64,000 nucleotides of DNA from CAWAPD01 sp963783865 (GTDB lineage: Bacteria > Actinomycetota > Thermoleophilia > UBA2241): assembly GCA_963783865.1 (NCBI GenBank), contig CAWAPD010000003.1, forward strand, positions 310,001-374,000, given 5' to 3'. The stretch's first letter is position 1. Each line of letters starts with the position of its first letter. Positions 22,320-31,062 of this stretch are shown here, one piece after another. Position numbers and translations under genes: made by a program. The notes beneath the pieces are model-generated. The model had not been told where the DNA came from. It ran no database searches and saw only the letters and a list, made by a program, of their open reading frames with translations.

Positions 22320-23492
22320 ATGCGCGCGCCCGCCGACACCGTTCCCCGGTCGCTGTTCGTGACCAACGACTTCCCGCCGCGGGTCGGGGGCGCCCAGTCC
22401 TACTACTGGCGCCTGGTCCAGACGCTCGACCCCGGCGAGGTGGTCGTGCTGGCGCCGGCCCACCCGGAGGCGGCGGCCTTCGACGCCGCCCAGCCCTACG
22501 AGATCGTGCGCGCCGGCACGGAGATCCTCTGGCCGCTGCCGTCCCTGCGGCGGCTGGCGGGCGAGTTGATCGAACGGCACGCGGTGGAGCTGGTGCAGCT
22601 CGGCCACCCGCTGCCGGCCGGCGCGCTCGGACCCTGGCTGCGGCGCGACCTCGGGGTGCCGTACCTGGTCTTCCTCGGCGGTGCCGAGGTGACGGTGCCG
22701 GGCGCGTTCCCCGGCAGCCGCGAGCTCCTGCGCTGGGTGCTGGGTGGGGCCGCGCTGCTCGTCGCGGTCAGCGAGTTCACGAGGGAAGCGGCCTCGCGGC
22801 AAGTCGACGGCCGCGTGCCGGCGGAGGTGCTGCGCCCGTCGATCGATCCAGACAGGTTCCCGGCGCCCGGCGACGCCGAGCGTGCGACGGCCAAAGCCGC
22901 GCTCGGCGTCGCCGGGCCGCTGGTCATCTGCATCGGCAGGCTGGTGCTGCGCAAGGGGCAGGACCGGCTCATCCGCTCACTGCGGCTGCTCGACGACACG
23001 ACCGGTCGTGTCGAGCTGGCGCTCGTCGGCAGCAGCAAGACCGACGGCTGGTTCAGGCGCCTGGCCCGCCGCGAAGGGGTCGAGGACAGGGTGCACTTCG
23101 TCGGCCGCGTGCCCGACGCCGAGCTCATCCGCTGGCTGCACGCGGCCGACGTGTTCGCCATGCCGTGTCGCACGCGGCTGCACGGCCTCGAGGTTGAAGG
23201 CTTCGGCCTCGTCTTCGCCGAGGCGGCCTTGGCCGGGCTGCCGGTGTTGGCAGGCCTTTCGGGCGGCGCCCCCGAGGCGGTCGCCGCCGACGGCGACGGC
23301 GTGAACGGGCTCGTCGTCGACGGCGAGAACCTGGAAGAGGTCGCCGCCGGCCTCGGCGCGCTGCTCGGTCTGGCGCCGGCGGAGCGCCGGCGCATGGGCG
23401 AGTGCGGCCGCAGGCTCGCACTCGCCCGTCACGCGCCGGCCGTCGCCGGCGCCCGCTACCGCGAGCTCCTGAGGATGGCCGCCGGTGACTGA
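22320..23492 (+). CDS. GT4 glycosyltransferase, PimB-like
   Basis: 390 residues. N-terminal NDFPPRVGGAQSYYW (acceptor domain with the Gly-Gly loop), CIGRLVLRKGQDRLIRSL in the linker/NDP-sugar domain, and MPCRTRLHGLEVEGFGLVF with the E-x7-E type motif (EVEGFGLVFAEAAL) near 280-295. This is the GT-B fold of the GT4 family; the motif set is closest to PimB/PimC, the mannosyltransferases that build phosphatidylinositol mannosides. It heads an operon with a flippase-like and a PlsY-like membrane gene, consistent with lipid glycosylation. The exact acceptor is inference. Confidence 0.85.
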   Translation: MRAPADTVPRSLFVTNDFPPRVGGAQSYYWRLVQTLDPGEVVVLAPAHPEAAAFDAAQPYEIVRAGTEILWPLPSLRRLAGELIERHAVELVQLGHPLPAGALGPWLRRDLGVPYLVFLGGAEVTVPGAFPGSRELLRWVLGGAALLVAVSEFTREAASRQVDGRVPAEVLRPSIDPDRFPAPGDAERATAKAALGVAGPLVICIGRLVLRKGQDRLIRSLRLLDDTTGRVELALVGSSKTDGWFRRLARREGVEDRVHFVGRVPDAELIRWLHAADVFAMPCRTRLHGLEVEGFGLVFAEAALAGLPVLAGLSGGAPEAVAADGDGVNGLVVDGENLEEVAAGLGALLGLAPAERRRMGECGRRLALARHAPAVAGARYRELLRMAAGD

Positions 23493-24573
23493 AGACGTGC
23501 TCGAGGCGCCGGCGGTGGCGCCGGACGACGAGCCGGCCATCGAGTCGCCGGCGCTCGCCGTCGCCGACGCGAAGAACGACGAGGCGGCGGCGGCCGCGCT
23601 CCTCGCCCGCGAGCGCGTGTCGCTGTCACGGCGCCGGCTCGCCATCGGCATCGTCCTGGGGCTGGCCGCCGCCGCCCTCGTCGTCCAGGTCATGCACGTC
23701 CACCTGGGTCAGGACCTCATCTCGGCCGGTCTCGCCGCGCACGAGCCCCTCTATCTGGTGGCCGCCGTCGCCTGCGTCATCGTGTTCATCGTCGCGGACG
23801 CGCTCACCACGGTCGTGCTCGCCCGCGTGTTCGACCGCGATGCCCCGGCCCGGCCACTCGTGCTGCTGTCGTTGCGGGCGACGTTCGTCGGCGGGACAAC
23901 GTCGTTCGGCGGCGTCGAGATCCCCTACCAGGTCGTCGGCCTGCGCAACCGCGGCTTCACGCTCTCGCAGTCGACCGCCGTCACGGTGGTCAAGGGCGTC
24001 GCGCACACGTCGATCCTGGCGCTCGTCGGCCTCCTCGCCCTGATGCCCGGCAGCGGCTCGCCGATCAGCCCCCTGCAGCACTACCTGGTGCTCGCGGTAC
24101 TTGCCGTGCTGATCGTCGTGTGGCTGGTCGGTTCGCTGTGGGTCAGGCACCCGATCGGGCTCACGCAGCTGCCGCGCCGCGTGCGGCGGCCGGTGTTCAC
24201 GGTGCGGCAGGCGTTCAAGGCCTATCACGGCGCTGGCTGGCGTTCGTGGGCCTGGACCTACGTGACCCAGGGGGTGTACTGGGCGGCCCAGTTCGCGATC
24301 TTCCCGCTGATCCTGTACTCGCTCGGCTGGCGCGGGCCGCTCATCCCTGTCATCGTTGGCCAGGCCGTGATGCAGATCCTCATGCCCCTGTCGCCGCTCG
24401 CCGGCGGCGCCGGTGTGGCCGAGCTGAGCTTCTTCGCCCTGATCGGTCCGTCGATGCCGCCGAGCATCCGCATCCCCACCCTGGTGCTCTGGCGCGCCGC
24501 GACCTGGCTGATCCCCGTGGTCGTCGGCGGACTCGCGTTCCTCGTCTCGGGAGGCAGCCGTGTCGACCGATAG
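23485..24573 (+). CDS. YbhN/LPG-synthase-like flippase-type membrane protein
   Basis: 362 residues from a GTG overlapping the glycosyltransferase end by 8 bases. A 45-residue acidic cytoplasmic N-terminus precedes about eight transmembrane helices, with the UPF0104/LPG_synthase_TM motifs TTSFGGVEIPYQVVGLRN and PLAGGAGVAELSFFALIG. Relatives include the MprF flippase domain and AglD/YbhN proteins that move or glycosylate lipids. No aminoacyl-transfer domain is fused. The overlap with both neighbours makes it part of a lipid-linked glycan operon. Confidence 0.85.
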   Translation: MTEDVLEAPAVAPDDEPAIESPALAVADAKNDEAAAAALLARERVSLSRRRLAIGIVLGLAAAALVVQVMHVHLGQDLISAGLAAHEPLYLVAAVACVIVFIVADALTTVVLARVFDRDAPARPLVLLSLRATFVGGTTSFGGVEIPYQVVGLRNRGFTLSQSTAVTVVKGVAHTSILALVGLLALMPGSGSPISPLQHYLVLAVLAVLIVVWLVGSLWVRHPIGLTQLPRRVRRPVFTVRQAFKAYHGAGWRSWAWTYVTQGVYWAAQFAIFPLILYSLGWRGPLIPVIVGQAVMQILMPLSPLAGGAGVAELSFFALIGPSMPPSIRIPTLVLWRAATWLIPVVVGGLAFLVSGGSRVDR

Positions 24574-25225
24574 GGAACGGCGGGCGCGACCGCTCGTGCT
24601 CCTGGTCCCCGTCGCCTTCGCGCTCGGCTGCATCCCGATCGGGAGGATCGTGCTACGCCTGCTCGACCACGGCTCCGGGACCGGGCCGGAGAAGTCGGGC
24701 GCCCACGCCGTCATGCAGCGAGTCGGCCTGGGCCCTGCCATCGCCGTCGGCGCGCTCGACTGCGCGAAGGGCTGCGCGATCGGCCGCTGGGCCCGGCATC
24801 GCGGCGCGGGCCGCAACGTCGTCGGCCTGCTGGCCGTCGCGCCGCTCGTGTCCAACATCTTCGTGGTCCGCGGGCGTGGCGCGGCGACGGCCGTCGGCAG
24901 CGTCTTGGCGATCGGCGAGGCGGACATGGTCGTCGTCGCGCTCCCCATCGTGGGTTTGAGCCTCCGCCACCACCACGCCCTGGGCGTGATGGTCGGCGCG
25001 CTGTCGCTGCCGCCGGTCCGAAGTTGGCGGCTGCGCAGGGTGTGGGCGGGCTTCTGGGTCGCGACGATCGTCGCCCTGATCATTTACGCGCGGCTGCGCG
25101 GCGAGGGGAACGGCGGCGACGGGTCCGGACGCCCGCTCACGCCCGAGGTGGCGTGGTCCCGGTTCTGGTTCGATCGCGACCCGGGCGGGCACGACGTCCC
25201 TGAGACAGGAGGAAGCGATGACTGA
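24560..25225 (+). CDS. Divergent PlsY-like membrane acyltransferase
   Basis: 221 residues from GTG with GGGAGG upstream, overlapping the previous gene by 14 bases. About five transmembrane segments are present. The PlsY pattern is recognisable in order: GCIPIGRIVLR, GSGTGPEKSG (in place of GSGNxGATN), DCAKGCAIGRWAR and a GRGAATAVGS loop (in place of F-K-G-G-K-G-V-A-T). The replaced residues suggest that it may not use acyl-phosphate and glycerol-3-phosphate like true PlsY. An acidic/Gly C-terminal tail is fused. Function within the glycolipid operon is unknown. Confidence 0.65.
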   Translation: MSTDRERRARPLVLLVPVAFALGCIPIGRIVLRLLDHGSGTGPEKSGAHAVMQRVGLGPAIAVGALDCAKGCAIGRWARHRGAGRNVVGLLAVAPLVSNIFVVRGRGAATAVGSVLAIGEADMVVVALPIVGLSLRHHHALGVMVGALSLPPVRSWRLRRVWAGFWVATIVALIIYARLRGEGNGGDGSGRPLTPEVAWSRFWFDRDPGGHDVPETGGSDD

Positions 25226-25511
25226 CGGCGAGACCACCGTCTCCTGGATGGCGATCGAGAAGGGCTGGAAGGTGATGGCCGCAGACGGCGAGGAGATCGG
25301 CGAGGTGTACGACGTCCGGGCCGACCGCGGCCGTGACATCTTCGACGGGCTCGCGGTCGCCCACCATGCGCACTTCTCGCTGCTCCATCCGCACCTCGAG
25401 CGTCCGCGATACGTGGCCGCCGAGCAGATCCACGACATCCAGCCGGGTGTGGTGCACCTGGCCGTCACCACCGACGAGTCGACGCTGCTGCCGGAGCACG
25501 CGAGCGCCTAG
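25218..25511 (+). CDS. PRC-barrel / DUF2171-like small protein
   Basis: 97 residues, ATG overlapping the PlsY-like stop by 8 bases. The pattern KGWKVMAADGEEIGEVYDV followed by a beta-rich segment ending in IHDIQPGVVHLAV is that of PRC-barrel or DUF2171 folds, small beta-barrels that bind RNA or membrane-associated partners. No catalytic residues are evident. It closes the four-gene operon begun by the glycosyltransferase and is followed by a terminator 9 bases after its stop. Confidence 0.65.
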   Translation: MTDGETTVSWMAIEKGWKVMAADGEEIGEVYDVRADRGRDIFDGLAVAHHAHFSLLHPHLERPRYVAAEQIHDIQPGVVHLAVTTDESTLLPEHASA

Positions 25512-25519
25512 GCGAAGCG

Positions 25520-25550
25520 GGCGAGGCGGCTGCGGGGCGGCCGCCTCGCC
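25520..25550. terminator. Hairpin between the glycolipid operon and dnaE2
   Basis: GGCGAGGCGGC (25520-25530) pairs with GCCGCCTCGCC (25540-25550), loop 9. It sits between two convergent genes and can serve both. Confidence 0.7.
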
Positions 25551-25564
25551 GCGTGCGCCGTCGG

Positions 25565-28500
25565 TCAGCCGGTGCGGCCGGGTCGCGTGCGCGGTTCGAC
25601 CTGGGGGAGCCACTCGCCGGAACGCCTGAGGGCCGCCGCGCGCTGGTCGGGCGGCAGGCCGCCGCCGCCGGTCGTCCCGGTCACCGATGAGTCCCTTCCG
25701 CGCCCCAGTAGCGTCTCGAGGTCGGCGATGCGGTGTGCCACGATCGCCAGCCCGCGCTCGTCGTTGTTCTGCAGCTCGCCCTCGACCAGCAGGTACAGCG
25801 CCTCCTTGAGGATGCGCCCGAACCTGAGGTAGACGTCGTTGAAGACGACGACCTCGGCCAGGCCGGTCTCGTCTTCGAGCGTGAGGAAGAGGGTGCGGTG
25901 GCCCGAGCGGATCCAGGGCATCTGGGCGCGCTCGAGCACGCCGGCCAGGCGCACGCGGCGCCCGTCGGACACCAGCTGCAGGCGGCCGAAGGGGACGGCG
26001 CCGAGCCGCTCGAGCTCGTCGCGGAACGTGGCCAGAGGGTGGCCGCTCACGTTCAGGCCCAGGATGTCGAGCTCGGCGGCCAGACGGTCGCTCGCGCTCC
26101 AGGAGGGCAGGAACGGCAGCGGCACAAGCTCGTCGCCGGTGGCCAGGCGCAGGGGCTCGGGGCCGGGGGGCGGCGCGGGGACAGGGGCGCGGCCGCGCCC
26201 CCGCCCCCGCGCCGCCCCGTGCGCCCCGGCCGGCGTGCCCAGCACCTGCGCGTGCACCAGCGGCACGTGCGCCAGCAGCTCTTCGCGGCGCGCGCCGAGG
26301 CCGTCGAGGGCGCCGACGCGGACCAGGTTCTCGACGACCTCGATGCTGACCCGCGTGCGGGCGCAGAAGTCGGCCAGGCTGCGGTAGGGGCCGCCGTGGG
26401 CAGGTTCGCGCTCGCGCACGATCGCGCTCGCGGCGGCCCCGCTCATCTCCTTGACGTACCGCAGGCCCACGCGCAGCGCCCGCCCCTCGCGCTCGACCGA
26501 GAAGCCCTTCTCGCTGGCGTCGACGTCGACCGGCAACACCTCGAGTCCCCAGCGCCGCGCGTCGTTCAGCACTACCCGGGACGAGTAGAAGCCCATCGGC
26601 TGGTTGTTGAGGATGCCGCAGTAGAACTCGGCCGGGTAGTGGGCCTTGAGCCAGGCGCTGGCGTTGCAGACGATCGCGAAGCAGGCGGCGTGGGCCTTGT
26701 TGAAGCCGTAGGCGGCGAAGCCCCGCAGCTGGCGGAAGGTCTCTTCGGCGGCGGCGCGCGGCACGCCGCGCGCCACCGCCTTCTCGACGAAGTCGCGCCC
26801 GATCGCGTCCATCTCCTCGAGCGACCGGTCGTGGGTCATCGCCCGCCGCAGCAGGTCGGCCTCGGACAGCGAGAAGCCGGCCACGATCGAGGCCGTCTCG
26901 ATCACCTGCTCCTGGTAGAGGATCACGCCGTAGGTGCCCTTGAGCGCCGGCCACAGGTCGGGGTAGGGCACGGTCGCCTTCTCGCGGCCGTGCCGCCGCC
27001 GGATGAACGGCCCGATCATCTCGGCCTGCAGCGGCCCCGGCCGGAACAGCGAGATGGCCGCGATCACGTCTTCGAAGTCGCGTTCGCGCAGGCGCGTGGC
27101 CAGGTTGCGCTGCCCCGAGCTCTCGAGCTGGAACACGCCGATCGTGCGCGCCTCGCTGATCAGCTTGTAGACGGCCGGGTCGTCGCGCGGCAGCTCCCAG
27201 GGCGCGATGCGTTCGCCGGTGCGCGCCTCGATGCGCCGCACCGCCTCGGCGATGGCGCTGTGCATGCGCAAGCCGAGGATGTCCATCTTGACCAGGCCCA
27301 GCGTCTCGACGTCGTCCTTGTTGAACTGGGCCACGATCACGCCCTTGGCCGCCCACTGCAGCGGCACGCGGTCGGTGATCGGGTCGCGCGACAGGATGAA
27401 CCCGCCCAGGTGCGTGCCCAGGATGTACGGGAACCCGGCGAGGCGCTCGGCCAGCCCCACCAGGCGGCGGTAGTGCGGGCTCTGGAAGTCGTGGCCGGCC
27501 AGCTCGGGTCGCCCGGCGAGCATCTCGCCCAGCTTGTCGGCGCCGCCCCACGGCACCTTGCGCGACAGGGCGTCGATCTCGTGCGGCCGGAAGTCGAAGG
27601 CCCGGGCGACGATGCGAACCGCCGACGGCGCGCGCACGGTGTTGACGTTGGCGACCATGGCCACGCGGTCGCGGCCGAAGCGCTCGTAGATGAACTCGAT
27701 GACCTCGTCGCGGCGGGCCGACTCGAAGTCGATGTCGATGTCGGGCATCTCGCGCCGGGCGGGGTTGAGGAAGCGCTCGAAGAGGAGGTCGTTGGCGATG
27801 GGGTCGGCGTCGGTGATGTGCAGCACGTAGCTGACGATGCTGTTGCCGGCCGAGCCACGCCCGGAGTAGTAGATGCCTCTCTCGCGGGCGAAGCAGACGA
27901 TGTCGCGCACCGCCAGGAAGTACTCGGCGAAGCCAAGCTCCTGGACGACCTTGAGCTCGCGGTTCAGACGGTCGAGCACCTCGGGGGTGACCGGCTCGTA
28001 GCGCTCGGCGGCGCCCTCGAAGCAGCGCTTGCAGAGCAGCGAGTAGGCGGTCTCGCCGGGCGGCAGCGGGTAGGCGGGGAAGAGGAGCTGCCCCAGGCCG
28101 AGGTCGAGGTTGCAGCGGGCGGCGATGCGCTCGGCGTTGCGCAGCGCCTCGGGGTAGCGGCGGAAGAGCCGCCACATCTGCCGCGGGGTCTTGAGGTACA
28201 GCTCGGCGTTGCGGCGCCCGAGCGGGTTGGGCAGCGGCTGGTTGGCGGCCTCGGATGCGAGCACGTCGTGGAGCGGCGCGTCGGCCTGCGTGGTGTAGTG
28301 GACGTCGTTGGTGGCGACCGTGGGCAGGCGCAGCTCGCGGGCCAGCAGGTCGAGGCCGCGCAGCAGGCCTGGGGTGTCGGGCAGCAGGTCGTTCTGCAGC
28401 TCGACGTAGAAGCCGTTGCGGCCGAAGGCGGCGGCGAGGCGGCGGGCGGCGCGCCGGGCGCCGGCGTGGTCGCCGGCGAGCAGGCGCGCCGCCACCTCGC

Positions 28501-29041
28501 CCCGCCGGCAGGCCGACAAGGCGATCAGGTGCTTCGCGTTGGCGGCCACCGTCTCGAAGCGGGCGACCGGCGGCTCGCCGGGGTGCTCGAGGTGGGCCGC
28601 CGAGACGATGCGGCAGAGCTCGGACCAGCCCCGGTAGTCGCGGGCCAGCAGCACCAGGTGGTGGCCGGCGGTGGCGAACTGGCCGCGCGGCGGCGAGGGA
28701 GCCGGCTCGGCGGTCGAGACGTCGGGCAGCTCGATGGCGGCCGCCGCCGCGGCGGCCGCCGGGTCGGGGGCGGCGGGGGCGGCCGCTTGCGGCCGCGCCC
28801 CCGCCGCCCCCTCGCCCTCGTCGCCCACCGGCTCGACGCTGACCTCGACGCCCACGACGGGCTTGATCCCCGCCGCCCTGCAGGCCTGGTAGAAGCGCAC
28901 GGCGCCGTAGAGCCCGTCGTGGTCGGTGACGGCCAGCGCCGGCATGCCCGTGCCGGCCGCGGCGGCCACGAGCTCGGGGATGCGTGCGGCGCCGTCGCCG
29001 AACGAGAAGTTCGTGTGGACGTGGAGGTGGACGAACGTCAT
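25565..29041 (-). CDS. dnaE2: Error-prone DNA polymerase III alpha, DnaE2-type
   Basis: 1158 residues from the ATG at 29041. The N-terminal PHP domain begins FVHLHVHTNFSFGDG; a low-complexity Ala/Pro insertion lies at about 80-125. The polymerase core has PDIDIDFE (about 431-438) with two catalytic Asp and the DnaE2-type FPYILGTHLGGFIL followed by FNKDDVETLGLVKMDILGL; an OB-fold lies near the C-terminus. Such enzymes do SOS translesion synthesis with ImuA'/ImuB. The LexA box overlapping its promoter (29158-29171) supports this against a replicative DnaE1. ImuB and ImuA' are not in the window. Confidence 0.9.
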   Translation of the reverse strand: MTFVHLHVHTNFSFGDGAARIPELVAAAAGTGMPALAVTDHDGLYGAVRFYQACRAAGIKPVVGVEVSVEPVGDEGEGAAGARPQAAAPAAPDPAAAAAAAAIELPDVSTAEPAPSPPRGQFATAGHHLVLLARDYRGWSELCRIVSAAHLEHPGEPPVARFETVAANAKHLIALSACRRGEVAARLLAGDHAGARRAARRLAAAFGRNGFYVELQNDLLPDTPGLLRGLDLLARELRLPTVATNDVHYTTQADAPLHDVLASEAANQPLPNPLGRRNAELYLKTPRQMWRLFRRYPEALRNAERIAARCNLDLGLGQLLFPAYPLPPGETAYSLLCKRCFEGAAERYEPVTPEVLDRLNRELKVVQELGFAEYFLAVRDIVCFARERGIYYSGRGSAGNSIVSYVLHITDADPIANDLLFERFLNPARREMPDIDIDFESARRDEVIEFIYERFGRDRVAMVANVNTVRAPSAVRIVARAFDFRPHEIDALSRKVPWGGADKLGEMLAGRPELAGHDFQSPHYRRLVGLAERLAGFPYILGTHLGGFILSRDPITDRVPLQWAAKGVIVAQFNKDDVETLGLVKMDILGLRMHSAIAEAVRRIEARTGERIAPWELPRDDPAVYKLISEARTIGVFQLESSGQRNLATRLRERDFEDVIAAISLFRPGPLQAEMIGPFIRRRHGREKATVPYPDLWPALKGTYGVILYQEQVIETASIVAGFSLSEADLLRRAMTHDRSLEEMDAIGRDFVEKAVARGVPRAAAEETFRQLRGFAAYGFNKAHAACFAIVCNASAWLKAHYPAEFYCGILNNQPMGFYSSRVVLNDARRWGLEVLPVDVDASEKGFSVEREGRALRVGLRYVKEMSGAAASAIVREREPAHGGPYRSLADFCARTRVSIEVVENLVRVGALDGLGARREELLAHVPLVHAQVLGTPAGAHGAARGRGRGRAPVPAPPPGPEPLRLATGDELVPLPFLPSWSASDRLAAELDILGLNVSGHPLATFRDELERLGAVPFGRLQLVSDGRRVRLAGVLERAQMPWIRSGHRTLFLTLEDETGLAEVVVFNDVYLRFGRILKEALYLLVEGELQNNDERGLAIVAHRIADLETLLGRGRDSSVTGTTGGGGLPPDQRAAALRRSGEWLPQVEPRTRPGRTG

Positions 29042-29157
29042 GCGCGACCCCGTCGCCGTCTCGTACCGTGTCGGGGAGAGGGGGGACCGCGCGCCTGGGG
29101 GACGAAGCTCGGCACGCGGTGTGCCCACTCTCCCCCGAGCAGGGCTCAAGGATGATA

Positions 29158-29177
29158 CGAACACACGTTCGTGTCAA
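29158..29177 (-). promoter_or_regulatory. LexA (SOS) box on dnaE2 promoter
   Basis: CGAAC-ACAC-GTTCG at 29158-29171 is a perfect match to the Gram-positive/actinobacterial LexA consensus CGAAC-N4-GTTCG, extended to 16 bp of dyad. On the minus strand it is directly preceded by TTGACA (29172-29177), so repressor would cover the promoter spacer. Confidence 0.88.
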
Positions 29178-29229
29178 GCGTCGGTCCCGGGCGCGTACAA
29201 TGCGAGGCGTCGTCCCCGGGGAGGTCGCC

Positions 29230-30276
29230 ATGATCCGACACGCCGTCGCCGCCGGGCCGCCCGCGGCCCGCATCCTCGCGCCACCCCTGCTCCTTGGGCT
29301 CTTCGCCCTCGCGCTGGTCGTCGTCCCGCTGGTCGCGGCTCCCCGTGCCGACGCCCTGACCGCGCAGGACCGTCAGATGCGGCAGGCGATCCTCGTGCTG
29401 CGCGGTTACGTCGACCGCGCCGCCGGCGCGTCGTGGTGCGAGTACCCGGCGGCAAGCGCGGTGCGCCGTGGCGGCGGGCTCGAGGCGCCGGTCTGGCCGG
29501 CCGACCCCTGGACCGGCGCGCCGCTGACCCCCGGCACGGCCCGTGGGCACTACGTCTACCGAGTGTCGTCCGACCGCCGCAGCTACCGCCTGACGGGCTA
29601 CCTGTCGAGCGGCACGTACGTCACCAGCGGGGCGATGTCACACACGATGAAGCTCGCCTACGACCACCGCAGCCGTGAGGGCATGCAGCTGATCCTGCAG
29701 TACGTCGAGCTCTGGGCGGAGATGCACGGCGGCGTCTACCCGCCGGCCTCGGAGGTCGCCCGGCACGCCGCGGTAGGGGAACAGCCGATGATGCTGTTCT
29801 GGCCCAGCGACCCCTGGACTCACGGTCCGATGGCGCAGGGATCAGGGCCGGGCACCTTCACCTACGCGCGGCTCCCCGGCGGCGGCTACACCGTGCACCT
29901 GGGACTGGCGCTCAGCAAGGGACCGACCCTCACCTCGGCGACGATGGAGCCGCTGCACCAGCAGCGGCTGGCCGGCGAGGATGAGACGACGGTGGTCGGC
30001 GTGCGTGTCCTTCAGGGATACGTGGACGAATGGGCGCTCACGCACAACGGGACGCTGCCGACGACCGCCCAGCTGTCGCCCGACGGCGCGGTCGGGCTGG
30101 CGCATGGCTTCTGGCCGGCGCGACCCTCCGACGGCGCGCCGATGGCGCCGGGGGACGGCGTCGGCGACTACGCCTACTCGCCGAACGGCGACGGCAGCTA
30201 CACGATCGTCGCGGCGCTGGCCGCGGCCGGGGCCGGCGACTACGTAGTGACGGCGACGCCGCCCGCGGCGCCCTAG
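29230..30276 (+). CDS. Secreted protein with three pilin-like repeats
   Basis: 348 residues; ATG with GGGGAGG five bases upstream and a TACAAT -10 at 29196. A signal peptide (about 1-44, ending ADA) precedes three repeats of about 100 residues. Each has an N-terminal helix (VLRGYVDRAAG, ILQYVELWAEMHGG, VLQGYVDEWALTHNG), a Y-P or L-P turn, then W-P-x-D-P-W-T-G-x-P-x-x-P-G and a G-x-Y-x-Y beta strand. This is the layout of the globular part of major pseudopilins, but there is no prepilin peptide or long hydrophobic helix. Function is unknown. The gene ends inside a 54-bp perfect palindrome. Confidence 0.75.
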   Translation: MIRHAVAAGPPAARILAPPLLLGLFALALVVVPLVAAPRADALTAQDRQMRQAILVLRGYVDRAAGASWCEYPAASAVRRGGGLEAPVWPADPWTGAPLTPGTARGHYVYRVSSDRRSYRLTGYLSSGTYVTSGAMSHTMKLAYDHRSREGMQLILQYVELWAEMHGGVYPPASEVARHAAVGEQPMMLFWPSDPWTHGPMAQGSGPGTFTYARLPGGGYTVHLGLALSKGPTLTSATMEPLHQQRLAGEDETTVVGVRVLQGYVDEWALTHNGTLPTTAQLSPDGAVGLAHGFWPARPSDGAPMAPGDGVGDYAYSPNGDGSYTIVAALAAAGAGDYVVTATPPAAP

Positions 30277-30301
30277 GGCGCCGCGGGCGGCGTCGCCGTC
30301 A
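30248..30301. terminator. 54-bp perfect palindrome over a stop codon
   Basis: Bases 30248-30274 are the exact reverse complement of 30275-30301; the TAG stop of the pilin-like gene (30274-30276) is at the centre. It lies between convergent genes and should act as a bidirectional terminator. It also encodes the last eight residues of the protein. Confidence 0.8.
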
Positions 30302-30323
30302 GCTCACCCGCCGGCCGCCGCGG

Positions 30324-30950
30324 CTAGTCCGCGTCGGCCAGCAGGGCGTAGATGCGCTTGCGCGCGTCGGCGAGGATCTCCAGCGTGCGGTCGACCTGCT
30401 CCTGCGAGCCGGTCTGGCCGACCTGCTTGGCGGCGGCGAAGAGCTGGGCGAACGACTGCCGCAGCTTGTACCGCGAGCCGCCGGTCTCGGCGCCCTCCCA
30501 GGGCGCGCCGCCCATGCGCTCGGCGCTGGCGGCCGCTTCGGCCTTGCCCTCGTCGGTCAGCGCGAAGACGCGCTTGCCCTCGAACTCCTCGCCCTTGACC
30601 AGCCCCTGGTCCTCGAGCAGCTGCAGCGTGGGGTAGACCGACCCCGGGCTAGGCCTCCAGAAACCGCCGGTGCGCTCCTCGAGCTGCTGCATGATCTCGT
30701 AGCCGTGCATCGGCTTCTCGGTGAGGATCGCCAGGACGGCCGCCCTGACGTCGCCCCGCTGCCGGCGACCCCACGGTCCGTGGCCGTGGCCGCCGGGGCC
30801 GAAGCCGTGCCCGCCGAAGCCGTGGCGGAAGTGGGCCTCACGCGGGCCGCAGCCTTCGGGCGCGCAGCGCCCGTGCCGCGACCTGCCCTCGCCCTGGCGT
30901 GGGCTCTTGTGTCTCGTAGTCGTGCCACATCTCGTGCCTCCGTCGTTCAC
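30324..30950 (-). CDS. PadR-family transcriptional repressor
   Basis: About 208 residues from the GTG at 30948-30950, the first in-frame start below the operator. A Gly/His-rich N-terminus (GFGGHGFGPGGHGHG) precedes the PadR winged helix RGDVRAAVLAILTEKPMHGYEIMQQLEER and SPGSVYPTLQLLEDQGLV, then a C-terminal dimerisation helix. The His/Gly-rich tail may bind metal. A perfect 14-bp palindrome overlaps the promoter region, indicating autorepression. The start is uncertain: an ATG with a good GGAGG site lies at 30928-30930 but is out of frame. Confidence 0.85.
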   Translation of the reverse strand: MNDGGTRCGTTTRHKSPRQGEGRSRHGRCAPEGCGPREAHFRHGFGGHGFGPGGHGHGPWGRRQRGDVRAAVLAILTEKPMHGYEIMQQLEERTGGFWRPSPGSVYPTLQLLEDQGLVKGEEFEGKRVFALTDEGKAEAAASAERMGGAPWEGAETGGSRYKLRQSFAQLFAAAKQVGQTGSQEQVDRTLEILADARKRIYALLADAD

Positions 30951-30958
30951 GTAAGTAA

Positions 30959-30972
30959 CACGATATATCGTG
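30959..30972. promoter_or_regulatory. PadR-type operator
   Basis: CACGATATATCGTG is a perfect palindrome with the ATAT-rich core favoured by PadR repressors. On the minus strand it overlaps the likely -10 (GATATA) downstream of a TTGACT element near 30987. Confidence 0.65.
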
Positions 30973-31062
30973 ACACATCTTTCCACGAAGTCAAGCTGCC
31001 GAAACGGCGGGCTGGGCTGGACGGCGCAATGACTGTTCCCGGCGGCTCGCGGCCGCGCTGAT

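Noticed and set aside
25733..29155. 1140-codon open frame antisense to dnaE2
   Set aside because: No ribosome site and Gly/Arg/Val-rich composition without domains; the opposite strand encodes a complete DnaE2. High G+C leaves antisense frames open by chance.
30840..30930. Alternative PadR start at an ATG with GGAGG site (30928-30930)
   Set aside because: It is out of frame with the PadR domain and stops after about 30 codons; perhaps a short upstream ORF, or chance.
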